Assembly: GCA_025964615.1 (NCBI GenBank)
Contig: JAOPYM010000444.1
Span: 1-32,751, forward strand
DNA length: 32,751 nucleotides
Origin: Actinomycetes bacterium
Lineage (GTDB): Bacteria; Actinomycetota; Actinomycetes; Streptosporangiales; Streptosporangiaceae
Direction of reading: 5' to 3'
Shown: positions 7,562 to 15,417 of the stretch, piece after piece
Layout of the letters: every line of letters begins with the position of its first letter
How positions within the stretch are numbered: the stretch's first letter is position 1
The notes under the pieces: generated by a model
The model's database searches: none
Told to the model about the DNA's origin: nothing
The model's input: only the letters and a program-made list of their open reading frames with translations
Translations under genes and position numbers: made by a program

Positions 7562-8191
7562 GTGACGACCGTGGTGCTGGTCGACGACCACCAGATGTTC
7601 CGTACCGGCGTGAAGGCCGAGCTGGGAGCCGGGATCGAGGTGGTGGGGGAGGCCTTCGACGTGGACTCCGCGGTCGCGGTGATCAAGGAGGCCGGACCGG
7701 AGGTGGTGCTGCTCGACGTGCACCTGCCGGGCGGCGGTGGCATCGAGGTGTTGCGCAGGCTGCACGGCTCGACCCAGGCGAAGTTCCTGGCGCTGTCGGT
7801 GTCCGACGCGGCCGAGGACGTGATCGGCGTGGTCCGGGGCGGCGCGCGCGGGTACGTCACCAAGACCATTTCGGGACCGGAGCTGACCGACGCGATCGGC
7901 AGGGTCGCCGAGGGGGACGCGGTGTTCTCGCCCCGGCTCGCCGGGTTCGTGCTCGATGCCTTCTCCGCGACGGACGCGCCCGCGATCGACCCCGAGCTGG
8001 ACCAGATCACCCAGCGGGAGCGCGAGGTCCTGCGGTTGATCGCCCGGGGCTACGCGTACAAGGAGATCGCCAAAGAGCTCTTCATCTCGGTGAAGACCGT
8101 CGAGACGCACGTGTCGTCGGTGCTGCGCAAACTCCAGCTCTCCAACCGGCACGAGCTCTCCCGCTGGGCCGCCGCGCGCCGCCTGGTCTGA
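7562..8191 (+). CDS. LuxR/NarL-family response regulator
   Basis: The 209-residue protein has a receiver domain (residues 1-118) with acidic D8/D9, phosphoacceptor D52 in LLDVHLP and the conserved K in GYVTKTIS. A LuxR-type helix-turn-helix follows in the last 65 residues (LTQREREVL-like TQREREVLRLIARG and SVKTVETHVSSVLRKL). It is the cognate partner of the upstream kinase. The GTG start at 7562 begins the VTTVVLVDDH motif directly; the region before it in the ORF track overlaps the kinase. It likely controls the divergent PspC genes and its own operon. It ends 21 bases from a convergent lipoprotein gene. Confidence 0.92.
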   Translation: MTTVVLVDDHQMFRTGVKAELGAGIEVVGEAFDVDSAVAVIKEAGPEVVLLDVHLPGGGGIEVLRRLHGSTQAKFLALSVSDAAEDVIGVVRGGARGYVTKTISGPELTDAIGRVAEGDAVFSPRLAGFVLDAFSATDAPAIDPELDQITQREREVLRLIARGYAYKEIAKELFISVKTVETHVSSVLRKLQLSNRHELSRWAAARRLV

Positions 8192-8212
8192 CCCGGGCCG
8201 CCCGGTCCGGTG

Positions 8213-9088
8213 TCAGCGGGCGTGGCGGAGGGTGGAGACGACGAGGTCGGCGAGGTGCTCGGCGGTCTCGATCCCGGCGTCCATGCTCGGGTTCCCGGTC
8301 GTCATCACCGCGACCAGGAAGTCGTGCGACCTACCGATGATCCGGCCGACGCTGTTGATCTCCCAGCCGGTGCCCTGGTAGCGCAGCGGCACCCAGCCGT
8401 TCTTCAGTGCTATCATCTCGCCGTCCTCGGCGGCGGCGCTGATCCCCCAGGCCTGTTCCGGTGCCACCCCGCTCATCAACCGCAGCACGTACCTGCGTGC
8501 GGCCGGCCGGAGCGGGCTGGACTCGTCGGTGAGCTGGTGCAGCAGGTGGATCTGGTCTGCCGGAGTGGTGTCGCTGGAGCCCCAGCTGGTCGAGTACGGG
8601 AAGGTCTCGCGGAGCCCGAGCCGCCGGTCCAGGAGGGTGAGACCCGCGCCCATGCCCACCTCACGGTAGAGGGTGTCGGCCGCCTTGTTGTCGCTGAAGC
8701 GGATCATGCGGGCCGCCGCCTCCTGCTCGTTCTCGGACAGGCCCAGATGCTGGTCCTGGCGGAGCAGGAGCAGCCCGGCGAGGATGTCGACCTTGACGAT
8801 GCTGGCGGTCATGAAGCTGCTGTGCGGTGACCAGCCGAACGAGGCCCCGGTGCGCAGGTCCCGGACCATCACCGCGGCCCGGCCCGGCCGGTCCGCGAGG
8901 TAGTCCGCGACGTTCTGGCGCAGCCCGTGGGGGCTGTATCCCAAGGTGTGCGCCACGACGGCGGTGCTCCGCACCTGCGGCGGTGCGGCCCGGTCGGCGA
9001 CCTCCCGTGTGGCTCTGTCTACTTTGGGTACGCAAGCGGTGACAATCAGTGACAGTGCGAGTCCGCAAGCCCAGCCGATGCGCCGCAT
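8213..9088 (-). CDS. Class A beta-lactamase-like serine hydrolase lipoprotein
   Basis: The 291-residue precursor has a basic N terminus, a hydrophobic core and a lipobox (LIVTAC), so it is probably an exported lipoprotein. The hydrolase domain has the beta-lactamase fold motifs: SIVK (SxxK, in FMTASIVKVD), SDN (FSDNKAAD) and KNG (ALKNGWVP) in place of KTG. No clear Glu166 omega-loop motif (ExxLN) is visible. Related actinomycete proteins are annotated serine hydrolases, and without the deacylating glutamate a peptidoglycan-related or unknown esterase/peptidase role is more likely than antibiotic resistance. I chose the ATG at 9088, preceded by a G-rich GGGGGGACGA, because the longer ORF adds a non-signal extension. 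It stands alone, convergent to the response regulator. Confidence 0.85.
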   Translation of the reverse strand: MRRIGWACGLALSLIVTACVPKVDRATREVADRAAPPQVRSTAVVAHTLGYSPHGLRQNVADYLADRPGRAAVMVRDLRTGASFGWSPHSSFMTASIVKVDILAGLLLLRQDQHLGLSENEQEAAARMIRFSDNKAADTLYREVGMGAGLTLLDRRLGLRETFPYSTSWGSSDTTPADQIHLLHQLTDESSPLRPAARRYVLRLMSGVAPEQAWGISAAAEDGEMIALKNGWVPLRYQGTGWEINSVGRIIGRSHDFLVAVMTTGNPSMDAGIETAEHLADLVVSTLRHAR

Positions 9089-9189
9089 TCGTCCCCCCCG
9101 ATCAGAGCGGTAACCGCAGCGATCGTAGAAGTGGTGTGCCGCATGGCGAGGCACCGCGCTGACCGGATGATGAGATTTTTGCCGGTGCT

Positions 9190-9633
9190 CTACTTGTGTG
9201 CGGGGCAGCTCGCGGGGCAGCGGCCGGTGTGGGCGGCCAGGCCTCTCGCCAGGTAACGGATCATCCCGGCCACCACCGGCTTCAGGACGGCGCCGGTGCC
9301 CGGGATGCGGGGCTGAAACGTGGCGCCCCAGTGGATGGTCGTGCCTGTGTCCGCGGGCTCAAGCCGTACATCCGACCGGTAGTCCTTGATCGGACCGCCC
9401 GCCAGCAGGATGTACGCGTAGTGGCGGGACGGGTCGTACGCCACCGTCTGCTCACGGGCCGGCCAGATCCGGCGGATCGACCCCAGGCCGCGTGGGCTGT
9501 CGTCGCCGGCCCGCTCCTGCCGGGCCTGCGGGAACCGCGCCCACTTCGCCCAGGCCTCCGCCACGGCGATGTGCTCGAAGACGACCTCGGGCGGAGCGGA
9601 GGAGGACACGGTGGTCTCGACGCTGTACGGCAT
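9190..9633 (-). CDS. SRPBCC-family protein (polyketide cyclase/START-like)
   Basis: The 147-residue protein opens with MPYSVETTVSSSAPPEVVF, typical of SRPBCC ligand-binding proteins. It continues with the family's alternating strands, for example GLGSIRRIW, SDVRLEPADTGTTIHW and a C-terminal long helix (PVVAGMIRYLARGLAAH). This fold binds small hydrophobic ligands; the ligand is unknown. The ATG at 9633 is preferred over the longer ORF because it begins the canonical first strand and has GGAG upstream. A TAGCGT -10 box lies just before it. Confidence 0.82.
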   Translation of the reverse strand: MPYSVETTVSSSAPPEVVFEHIAVAEAWAKWARFPQARQERAGDDSPRGLGSIRRIWPAREQTVAYDPSRHYAYILLAGGPIKDYRSDVRLEPADTGTTIHWGATFQPRIPGTGAVLKPVVAGMIRYLARGLAAHTGRCPASCPAHK

Positions 9634-9659
9634 GGAGGGCTCCCTGGTCGGTGACCCGC

Positions 9660-9689
9660 ACGCTAGGACACCATTCGTCACACGGGCAA
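9660..9689 (-). promoter_or_regulatory. Promoter of the SRPBCC gene
   Basis: On the minus strand TTGCCC (9684-9689) and TAGCGT (9660-9665) are 18 bases apart and would start a short leader ahead of the ATG at 9633. A similar TAGCGTGCG -10 context precedes the next upstream gene at 10545. Confidence 0.5.
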
Positions 9690-9691
9690 GC

Positions 9692-10513
9692 TCAGCCCGT
9701 CAGCGGCATCGTCATCGTCGGCGTCACCGGTGCGGCATCGGATTTGAAGCGGGCCACCGCCGTGCCCATGGCGAAGAACTCGATGGCATGCTCACCCCAG
9801 ATCCAGTCGTCCTCGGTCACGCTCACGCCGACCACGCCGTTCGCGCCGACCTGCTGGCCCTCGTACTGCATCCGGGCCATCGAGATCTCGCGGGCGTCGT
9901 ACACCGCCTGGGTGTAGATGCCGAGCTCGGTGTTGGCCCCCAGGTTCTGCAGCACCTGCCGGAAGGACATGTGCGCGACGTGGTAGACGCAGGTGCCCAT
10001 GACCAGTGCCCGGGGCGCCCAGCCGTGCTGGAACAGTGTCCAGAAGTCCTGCCCCGACAGGTGCGAGGTGAACGGCCTGCCCTGCGGGGTCTTCAGCGCG
10101 CCCGGCTGGATGTTCGTCCCGTCCGCTCGTACCGCGGTGCCCACGGCGACGAACTCGATCACGTCGGAGGACATCGCGTAGCTCGCCGACCGTACCTCCA
10201 CCCCGATCACCCCGTCGGCGTTCAGCGCGGCGGCCTCCGACTCCATCCGCGACATCGCCAGCTCCCTGGCGTTGTAGAGCGCCTGGGTCAGGAACGGCAG
10301 CTCCTGGCTGACGTTCCAGCGGCCCTGCTGCATGCCGATGTGGTAGATGCAGGTGCCCATCACCAGGCCCAGCGGTTCGAACCCGGCCTGGGTGGTGAGC
10401 ACGAACTCGTTGACCGACAGGTCGGAGGTGAAGAACTCGCCGCCGCCGGCCTGCAGCCGGGCCTTGGCGGACTCGGGCAGCTGCTGCTGGCGCTGGGACT
10501 CGGGCATGGTCAT
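9692..10513 (-). CDS. Tandem YbjQ-like (heavy-metal-binding domain) protein
   Basis: The 273-residue cytoplasmic protein contains two copies of a YbjQ/UPF0145-like domain. The repeated phrases are GLVMGTCIYHIGMQ and ALVMGTCVYHVAHM, ALYNARELAMSRMESEA and AVYDAREISMARMQYEG, then ADGVIGVEV and ANGVVGVSV, and EFVAVGTAV and EFFAMGTAV. YbjQ proteins form ring oligomers and are loosely linked to metal binding, but their role is not established. The duplication suggests a pseudo-symmetric oligomer. The ATG at 10513 follows an AGGGG sequence, and TAGCGT at 10545-10550 is a possible -10. Confidence 0.82.
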   Translation of the reverse strand: MTMPESQRQQQLPESAKARLQAGGGEFFTSDLSVNEFVLTTQAGFEPLGLVMGTCIYHIGMQQGRWNVSQELPFLTQALYNARELAMSRMESEAAALNADGVIGVEVRSASYAMSSDVIEFVAVGTAVRADGTNIQPGALKTPQGRPFTSHLSGQDFWTLFQHGWAPRALVMGTCVYHVAHMSFRQVLQNLGANTELGIYTQAVYDAREISMARMQYEGQQVGANGVVGVSVTEDDWIWGEHAIEFFAMGTAVARFKSDAAPVTPTMTMPLTG

Positions 10514-10544
10514 GGGGGCCCCTGTTCGCTCGTGTGCCGCTCGC

Positions 10545-10550
10545 ACGCTA
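10545..10550 (-). promoter_or_regulatory. Possible -10 box of the YbjQ-like gene
   Basis: The minus-strand TAGCGT, followed by GCG, matches the -10 box of the SRPBCC gene at 9660-9665. No convincing -35 is seen. Confidence 0.35.
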
Positions 10551-10560
10551 CCAGTGGCGA

Positions 10561-11289
10561 TCAGGCGGTGGGGATCACCTGGAAGACCTCGGCCAGGGTG
10601 CCTTCGGGCAGGCCCGCGCTCTCGGCGTTGCGGGTGAGCCAGCCGCGCAGCATGTCCTCCAGGCCGTCCATGTGACCGGTCTGGCTGGCGTGCGCCCGCA
10701 GCGCGGCGACCTTCCGCTCGAAGTGCGGGGTGATGTCGTTGTACCTGTTCGGGGTGGGTCCGCCGGAGATCCACACCTCCTTGACCGTCCAGGCCGCAAG
10801 GCCCTCCACTTCGACGAGGTCGGTGAAGGTGTACGGATTGCGGGCGTCGGGGTAGACGGCGTCCAGCGCCGCCGAGCCGACCGCCCGGTGATCGGGGTGA
10901 CTGGCCGCGACGCGATCGTAGGTGCGCTCCGGGTTCGGGATGATCATCCGGTCGGGACGCACCTGCCGGATCACCCTGGCGATGTCCCTGCGCAGCCCCA
11001 GCGTCGCCTCGACCACCCCGTCCCGGTAGCCGAGGAACCGTACGTCCTCGACGCCCACGCACTTGGCGGCGGCCCGCTGCTCGGCCTGCCTGATCCCGGC
11101 GATCTCGCTGCGCGGCACTGCGGGGTCGAAGCCGCCGGCGTCCCCGTCGGTGACCATGAGGTAGGTCACCTCGATGCCGTTGTCGGTCCAGCCGGCGATC
11201 GTCCCGGCCGCCGAGAAGTCGATGTCGTCCGGGTGCGCCATCACGGCCAGCACCCTGCTGATCTCACTGTCGGGTAGTGCGTTCGTCAC
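10561..11289 (-). CDS. PIG-L (LmbE-like) family deacetylase
   Basis: The 242-residue protein is a zinc-dependent N-acetylglucosaminyl deacetylase-type enzyme. The family motif AHPDDIDF supplies the first zinc ligands and catalytic Asp, and SHPDHRAVG supplies the third ligand. This is the family of mycothiol enzymes MshB and Mca, but the protein is shorter than either, so I do not assign those names. The ORF-track extension runs through the intergenic hairpin and is not coding. I chose GTG at 11289 because a TAGGGT -10 box ends seven bases before it, the spacing of a leaderless transcript. It is divergent from pcrA. Confidence 0.83.
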   Translation of the reverse strand: MTNALPDSEISRVLAVMAHPDDIDFSAAGTIAGWTDNGIEVTYLMVTDGDAGGFDPAVPRSEIAGIRQAEQRAAAKCVGVEDVRFLGYRDGVVEATLGLRRDIARVIRQVRPDRMIIPNPERTYDRVAASHPDHRAVGSAALDAVYPDARNPYTFTDLVEVEGLAAWTVKEVWISGGPTPNRYNDITPHFERKVAALRAHASQTGHMDGLEDMLRGWLTRNAESAGLPEGTLAEVFQVIPTA

Positions 11290-11296
11290 GTTGATC

Positions 11297-11302
11297 ACCC
11301 TA
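11297..11302 (-). promoter_or_regulatory. -10 box of the PIG-L gene (leaderless)
   Basis: Minus-strand TAGGGT matches TANNNT and is followed by exactly seven bases (GATCAAC) and then the GTG start codon. This is the expected geometry for a leaderless actinobacterial mRNA. Confidence 0.5.
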
Positions 11303-11351
11303 AGCCTCGGAGTCCCGCCTCCTTCCAACACCGATCGCCCCCCCTTCCTTC

Positions 11352-11415
11352 CGTTGACCCGTGGCGTTTCCCGCACCGATTCGCCGAACGGTGCGGGAAA
11401 CGCCACGGGTCAACG
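11352..11415. repeat. Dispersed long-hairpin element, copy 1
   Basis: A perfect 27-bp inverted repeat (arms 11352-11378 and 11389-11415) surrounds the ten-base loop ATTCGCCGAA, in which TTCG and CGAA can also pair. Its core GTGGCGTTTCCCGCACC is shared with the copy after purH at 27447-27510. Here it lies between two divergent promoters, so it is not simply a terminator. It could be a REP-like mobile repeat or a protein-binding site. Confidence 0.85.
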
Positions 11416-11446
11416 AGAGGGGGCCGAAAGCGTCGGGGGTCGGCTT

Positions 11447-11452
11447 TAGACT
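11447..11452 (+). promoter_or_regulatory. -10 box of pcrA (leaderless)
   Basis: TAGACT lies eight bases before the ATG at 11461 and five before an in-frame GTG, with no ribosome binding site between. This suggests a leaderless mRNA. Confidence 0.5.
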
Positions 11453-11460
11453 CGCGGGTG

Positions 11461-13710
11461 ATGCCTGAGAACTCTGCACACCCGCTGCTCGATGGACTGA
11501 ACCCCCAGCAGCGTGCCGCCGTCGTGCACGCTGGTGGGCCGCTGCTCATCGTGGCGGGTGCGGGCTCGGGCAAGACCCGGGTGCTCACCCACCGGATCGC
11601 CCATCTGCTCGGCGAACGCGACGTGCACCCGGGCCAGATCCTCGCGATCACCTTCACCAACAAGGCCGCCGGGGAGATGAAGGAACGCGTCGACGCCCTC
11701 GTCGGCCCGCGCTCCAAGGCCATGTGGGTGATGACCTTCCACTCGGCCTGCGTGCGGATCCTGCGGCGCGAGGCCAAGCGGATGGGCTTCCCGACCGGTT
11801 TCTCCATCTACGACCAGGCCGACGCGAACCGGCTGATGGCGCTGGTCTGCCGGGAGCTCGACCTCGATCCCAAGAGGTACCCGCCCAAGTCGTTCTCGGC
11901 CCAGGTGAGCAACCTGAAGAACGAGCTGATCGACTACGAGACGTACAAGAGCCGCGCCGCCACCCACATGGAGCAGACGCTGGCGCAGGCGTACGAGATG
12001 TACCAGGCGCGCCTGCAACAGGCCGGCGCGATGGACTTCGACGACCTCATCATGACCACGGTCAACCTGCTGCAGGTCTTCCCGGAGGCCGCCGAGCACT
12101 ACCGGCGCCGGTTCCGGCACGTCATGGTCGACGAGTACCAGGACACCAACCACGCGCAGTACCAGCTGGTCAGGGAGCTGACCGCGCCCGTCGAGGAGAT
12201 CGGTGCGGCGGAACTGTGCGTGGTCGGTGACGCCGATCAGTCGATCTACGCCTTCCGGGGCGCGACGATCCGCAACATCCTGGAGTTCGAGCGGGACTAC
12301 CCGAACGCCGAGACGATCCTGCTCGAACAGAACTACCGCTCCACGCAGACGATCCTGTCGGCGGCCAACGCGGTCATCGAGCGCAACGCCGACCGCAAGC
12401 CCAAGCGGCTCTGGTCCGACCAGGGCGACGGCGAGAAGATCATCGGCTATGTGGCCGACAACGAGCACGACGAGGCCGCGTTCGTCGCGCAGGAGGTCGA
12501 CAGGCTCACCGACCACCAGAACGTCAGGCCTCGTGACGTGGCGATCTTCTACCGGACCAACGCGCAGTCCCGGGTCTTCGAAGAGGTCTTCATCCGCGTC
12601 GGCCTGCCGTACAAGGTCGTCGGCGGGGTGCGATTCTACGAGCGCAAGGAGGTCCGCGACCTGCTGGCCTACCTGCGGGTGCTGGCCAACCCCGAGGACA
12701 CGGTCTCGCTGCGGCGCATCATCAACGTGCCCAAGCGCGGCATCGGCGACCGCGCCGAGGCGTGCATCGAGGCGTACGGCTCGCGCGAGCGGATCAGCTT
12801 CTGGCAGGCCTCGCGGCGGCCGGAGGACGTGCCGGGGATGGCCACCCGCTCGGTGAACGCGGTCCGCGACTTCGTCGCGCTCCTCGACGAACTGCGCGCG
12901 TCGGTGGAGACGATGACCCCCGCCCAGCTGATCGAGGACATCCTGGTCAAGTCCGGCTACCTGGCCGAGCTGCAGGCCTCCCGCGACCCGCAGGACGAGA
13001 CCCGCATCGAGAACCTGCACGAATTCGAAGCCGTGGCCAGGGAGTACGAAGATCGCCTCGACGGGGAGAGCGCGGCCGGGCGGTTGGTCGACTTCCTGGA
13101 GCAGGTGGCTCTGGTCGCCGACGCGGACTCGATCCCCGGTGCCAAGGGCGGCCCCGTGCCGCCCGGCGAGCGGGCCCCCGACAGCGACCAGGGCGTCGTC
13201 ACACTGATGACCCTGCACACCGCGAAGGGCCTGGAGTTCCCGACGGTCTTCCTCACCGGCATGGAGGACGGGGTCTTCCCGCACCTGCGCGCCATGTCGA
13301 ACCCCAAGGAGCTGGAGGAGGAGCGGCGGCTGGCCTACGTCGGCATCACCCGCGCCCGCCAGCGGCTGTACGTCACCCGGGCCTCGATGCGTTCCTCGTG
13401 GGGCGCCCCGCAGATGAACCCGGCCTCGCGGTTCCTCGCCGAGGTGCCCGACAGCCTGGTCGTCTGGGAGCGCGCAGCCGCGCAGCCCTCGATGGCCTCG
13501 CTGGCCCAGCGTCCCGGCGTCCGCTCACCCGGCAACCGCCAGGTGCCGGCGCTCTCGGCGGGCGACAAGGTCACCCACGACTCGTTCGGCCTGGGCACGG
13601 TCGTGACCGTCGACGGCCTGGGCGAGAAGGCGGCCGCGAGCATCGACTTCGGCGGCGAGTACGGCGTCAAGCGCCTGATCCTCCGCTACGCCCCCGTGGA
13701 AAAGCTCTAG
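11461..13710 (+). CDS. pcrA: ATP-dependent DNA helicase PcrA/UvrD
   Basis: This 749-residue superfamily 1A 3'-5' helicase acts in nucleotide excision repair and in clearing replication or transcription conflicts. All motifs are present in order: Q motif LNPQQRAAV, Walker A GAGSGKT (33-39), Ia TFTNKAAGEM, II VDEYQDTN, III GDADQSIYAFRGA, IV EQNYRST, V LMTLHTAKGLEFP and VI YVGITRARQRLYVT. The C terminus (GDKVTHDSFGLGTVVTVDG and IDFGGEYGVKRL) is the Tudor-like RNA polymerase interaction domain of UvrD/PcrA proteins. The ATG at 11461 is chosen; GTG 11458 is possible. Length agrees with mycobacterial UvrD1. An actinomycete pcrA near sucCD agrees with streptomycete synteny. Confidence 0.96.
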   Translation: MPENSAHPLLDGLNPQQRAAVVHAGGPLLIVAGAGSGKTRVLTHRIAHLLGERDVHPGQILAITFTNKAAGEMKERVDALVGPRSKAMWVMTFHSACVRILRREAKRMGFPTGFSIYDQADANRLMALVCRELDLDPKRYPPKSFSAQVSNLKNELIDYETYKSRAATHMEQTLAQAYEMYQARLQQAGAMDFDDLIMTTVNLLQVFPEAAEHYRRRFRHVMVDEYQDTNHAQYQLVRELTAPVEEIGAAELCVVGDADQSIYAFRGATIRNILEFERDYPNAETILLEQNYRSTQTILSAANAVIERNADRKPKRLWSDQGDGEKIIGYVADNEHDEAAFVAQEVDRLTDHQNVRPRDVAIFYRTNAQSRVFEEVFIRVGLPYKVVGGVRFYERKEVRDLLAYLRVLANPEDTVSLRRIINVPKRGIGDRAEACIEAYGSRERISFWQASRRPEDVPGMATRSVNAVRDFVALLDELRASVETMTPAQLIEDILVKSGYLAELQASRDPQDETRIENLHEFEAVAREYEDRLDGESAAGRLVDFLEQVALVADADSIPGAKGGPVPPGERAPDSDQGVVTLMTLHTAKGLEFPTVFLTGMEDGVFPHLRAMSNPKELEEERRLAYVGITRARQRLYVTRASMRSSWGAPQMNPASRFLAEVPDSLVVWERAAAQPSMASLAQRPGVRSPGNRQVPALSAGDKVTHDSFGLGTVVTVDGLGEKAAASIDFGGEYGVKRLILRYAPVEKL

Positions 13711-13714
13711 CTGC

Positions 13715-13814
13715 TGGCGCTCGCTCCGCTCGCGCGGTGCTTGGGCCCTTACGCGCGGCCTTCCCTCGTCACTCGTTCCTCGCTCCTCAGTCCGGGCCAC
13801 GCGGCCCAAGCACC
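13715..13814. repeat. Convergent-junction repeat, copy B
   Basis: The element starts four bases after the pcrA stop and reaches the stop of the convergent GH15-like gene. GGTGCTTGGGCC (13736-13747) and GGCCCAAGCACC (13803-13814) form a perfect 12-bp inverted repeat around 55 bases containing CTTCCCTCGTC and CTCGCTCCTCAGTCC. It matches copy A at 119-248. It may end both transcripts. Confidence 0.65.
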
Positions 13815-15187
13815 TAACCCGCTCTGGGGAGCTGGTGGTCGAGGGTGTGGAGGGCGAGCAGGACCAGGGAGTCGGTCCAGCCGAGGGGGGCGACCGAGGA
13901 GGGGCGTCCGTGGTCGTCGACCTTCTCCGGGAGTACGCCCAGGCTGGTGCGGTGGGCACGGAGCCAGTCCAGCCAGCCGGTGGCCTCCGCGCTGCGGCCC
14001 GACGCGGCGGCGGCCAGCGCGAACATGGCCGTCTCCGGGGTCCAGGCCTCGGTCCGGCCGCCTGGCCAGTTCTGGCCGGGCAGCACCCCGCCGTCCGGCA
14101 GCCGCAGCTTCGACGCGGCGGACAGCACCGCCGTGTCCATCTCGGCGGACGGCGGCGCGAACGGCGGTGCGAGAAAGGTCACAGAGGCGTCCAGGTTCCC
14201 GTTGCGGACGGGGGAACGGGGATAGCCGTACGGCCCGTACCACCGGGTGATCGCCGCCGACAGCCGTCTGGCGGCGGCCCGCCAGCGCCGGGCCCGGTCG
14301 GTGGCGCCCCGGTCCGCAGCCAGCGCGGCGGCGGCCCGCAACCCGGCCAGGATCGGCGCGGACACTCCCAGCGTGGGCCGGTGCGGCGCCTGTTCGCCGG
14401 CCGGGGACCGCTCGAAGTAGTCGGAGGAGACCGGCGGCAGCCTGTCGCGGCCGAGTGAGCGGGACATCCGGTCGGCGGCCTGCCGGACCATCGGCCACAG
14501 GTCGCCGGTGTCCGAACCGGTCTCGTGCAGCAGCCAGGTGGACCAGAGCACCCAGCCGAGCCCGTCGAGCTGGATCCGCCGCCCGTCGGCGACCGCGGTG
14601 CCGTCGGCGTTGTATCGCGCCGCCCACAGGCCGTCGTGGTTCTGGGCCTCGGACAGGAACCGCAGGATCCGCCGGGCCTCGGCGACATGACCGGTGACCA
14701 TGAAGGCGGCCGCGGTGAAGGCGGCGTCACGGGGCCAGACATAGTTCCACGAGCCGAACCAGGACGCGGCCGAGGCCCCGTTGGGTCCGGTCAGCAGCCG
14801 CAGGTCGAGGAGGGCGCGCGCGGCCATGTCCCGCTCGGCGGCGGTCCGCCCCGGGATCTGCCCGCTCGCCAGCCAGCTCCGGTCGCTGTGTACGGCGGCG
14901 GTCACCTGCGGGTCGCGCATGGGCAGGATCTGCGGCGTCTCCGAGCCGGACGGGATGAGCAGCGCCCGCCCGTCACGCAGTGCGATCACCGAGCTGTGCG
15001 GGAGGTACGACGCGCCGACGGCCAGTGCGGGGTCGACGGCCGAGGTCGTGTACCGCGAGCCCAGGCCGCCGATGAGACCGGGGCTGCGCCAGGCCGGCAG
15101 GGGACCCCGGGGGATGGTCGCACCGCAGGTCGCGGTGAGGGCGGCGGCGATCAACGCCGGGACCACCGTCCGCGTCCTGACTCGCAC
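13814..15187 (-). CDS. Secreted GH15-like glycoside hydrolase
   Basis: The 457-residue protein has a likely Sec signal (VRVRTRTVVPALIAAALTATCGA) and an alpha/alpha-barrel domain like glucoamylase and glucodextranase. Family phrases are SWNYVWPRDAAFTAAAF, QNHDGLWAARYNADG, DGLGWVLW, TEAWTPETAMFALAAA and the C-terminal LPEKV with PLGWTDSLVLLAL. The Glu in PEKV aligns with the GH15 catalytic base (PEQ), and E in RTEAW may be part of the acid motif, less certainly. The substrate is unknown, probably an alpha-glucan or related oligosaccharide. I chose GTG at 15187 because GGGAGAG precedes it and the signal peptide starts there; the 523-residue ORF extends into non-coding sequence. The gap upstream to sucC (230 bases) is relatively AT-rich and holds both promoters. 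Confidence 0.78.
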   Translation of the reverse strand: MRVRTRTVVPALIAAALTATCGATIPRGPLPAWRSPGLIGGLGSRYTTSAVDPALAVGASYLPHSSVIALRDGRALLIPSGSETPQILPMRDPQVTAAVHSDRSWLASGQIPGRTAAERDMAARALLDLRLLTGPNGASAASWFGSWNYVWPRDAAFTAAAFMVTGHVAEARRILRFLSEAQNHDGLWAARYNADGTAVADGRRIQLDGLGWVLWSTWLLHETGSDTGDLWPMVRQAADRMSRSLGRDRLPPVSSDYFERSPAGEQAPHRPTLGVSAPILAGLRAAAALAADRGATDRARRWRAAARRLSAAITRWYGPYGYPRSPVRNGNLDASVTFLAPPFAPPSAEMDTAVLSAASKLRLPDGGVLPGQNWPGGRTEAWTPETAMFALAAAASGRSAEATGWLDWLRAHRTSLGVLPEKVDDHGRPSSVAPLGWTDSLVLLALHTLDHQLPRAG

Positions 15188-15333
15188 GTACTCTCCCAAC
15201 AAATAGCAATCACCGGCTATCAGTACAGCAAACGGGGTCAAAACCCATAGCCGACCTACCCCCGCCAAGATCGTCGTACCGGTCTTTTTCCATGGGAAGG
15301 GACCCACTGCCCTGATCACGGAGCGGGGTTGAC

Positions 15334-15339
15334 TAGGCT
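15334..15339 (+). promoter_or_regulatory. -10 box of sucCD
   Basis: TAGGCT matches the TAGNCT box seen before six other plus-strand genes here. It would give a leader of about 70 bases. A TTGACT overlaps its left edge and is not placed to be its -35. Confidence 0.4.
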
Positions 15340-15417
15340 GCCTATCCGGAGCGGACCGCCTGACGGACACCAGCCGGGCGGTCATTTGGCTGTCGATCCG
15401 TTAAGGACGAAACCCTC

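Noticed and set aside
5923-8010. A 695-residue minus-strand ORF across the kinase and regulator
   Set aside because: It is antisense to the histidine kinase and response regulator, whose motifs are intact, and runs into the PspC gene in a different frame.
10561-11289. Assignment as mshB or mca of mycothiol metabolism
   Set aside because: The zinc motifs are general to the PIG-L family and the protein is shorter than either enzyme; there are no mycothiol genes nearby.
11352-11415. The repeated hairpin as an insertion-sequence terminal repeat pair
   Set aside because: The arms are only ten bases apart, with no transposase gene or flanking target duplication visible.
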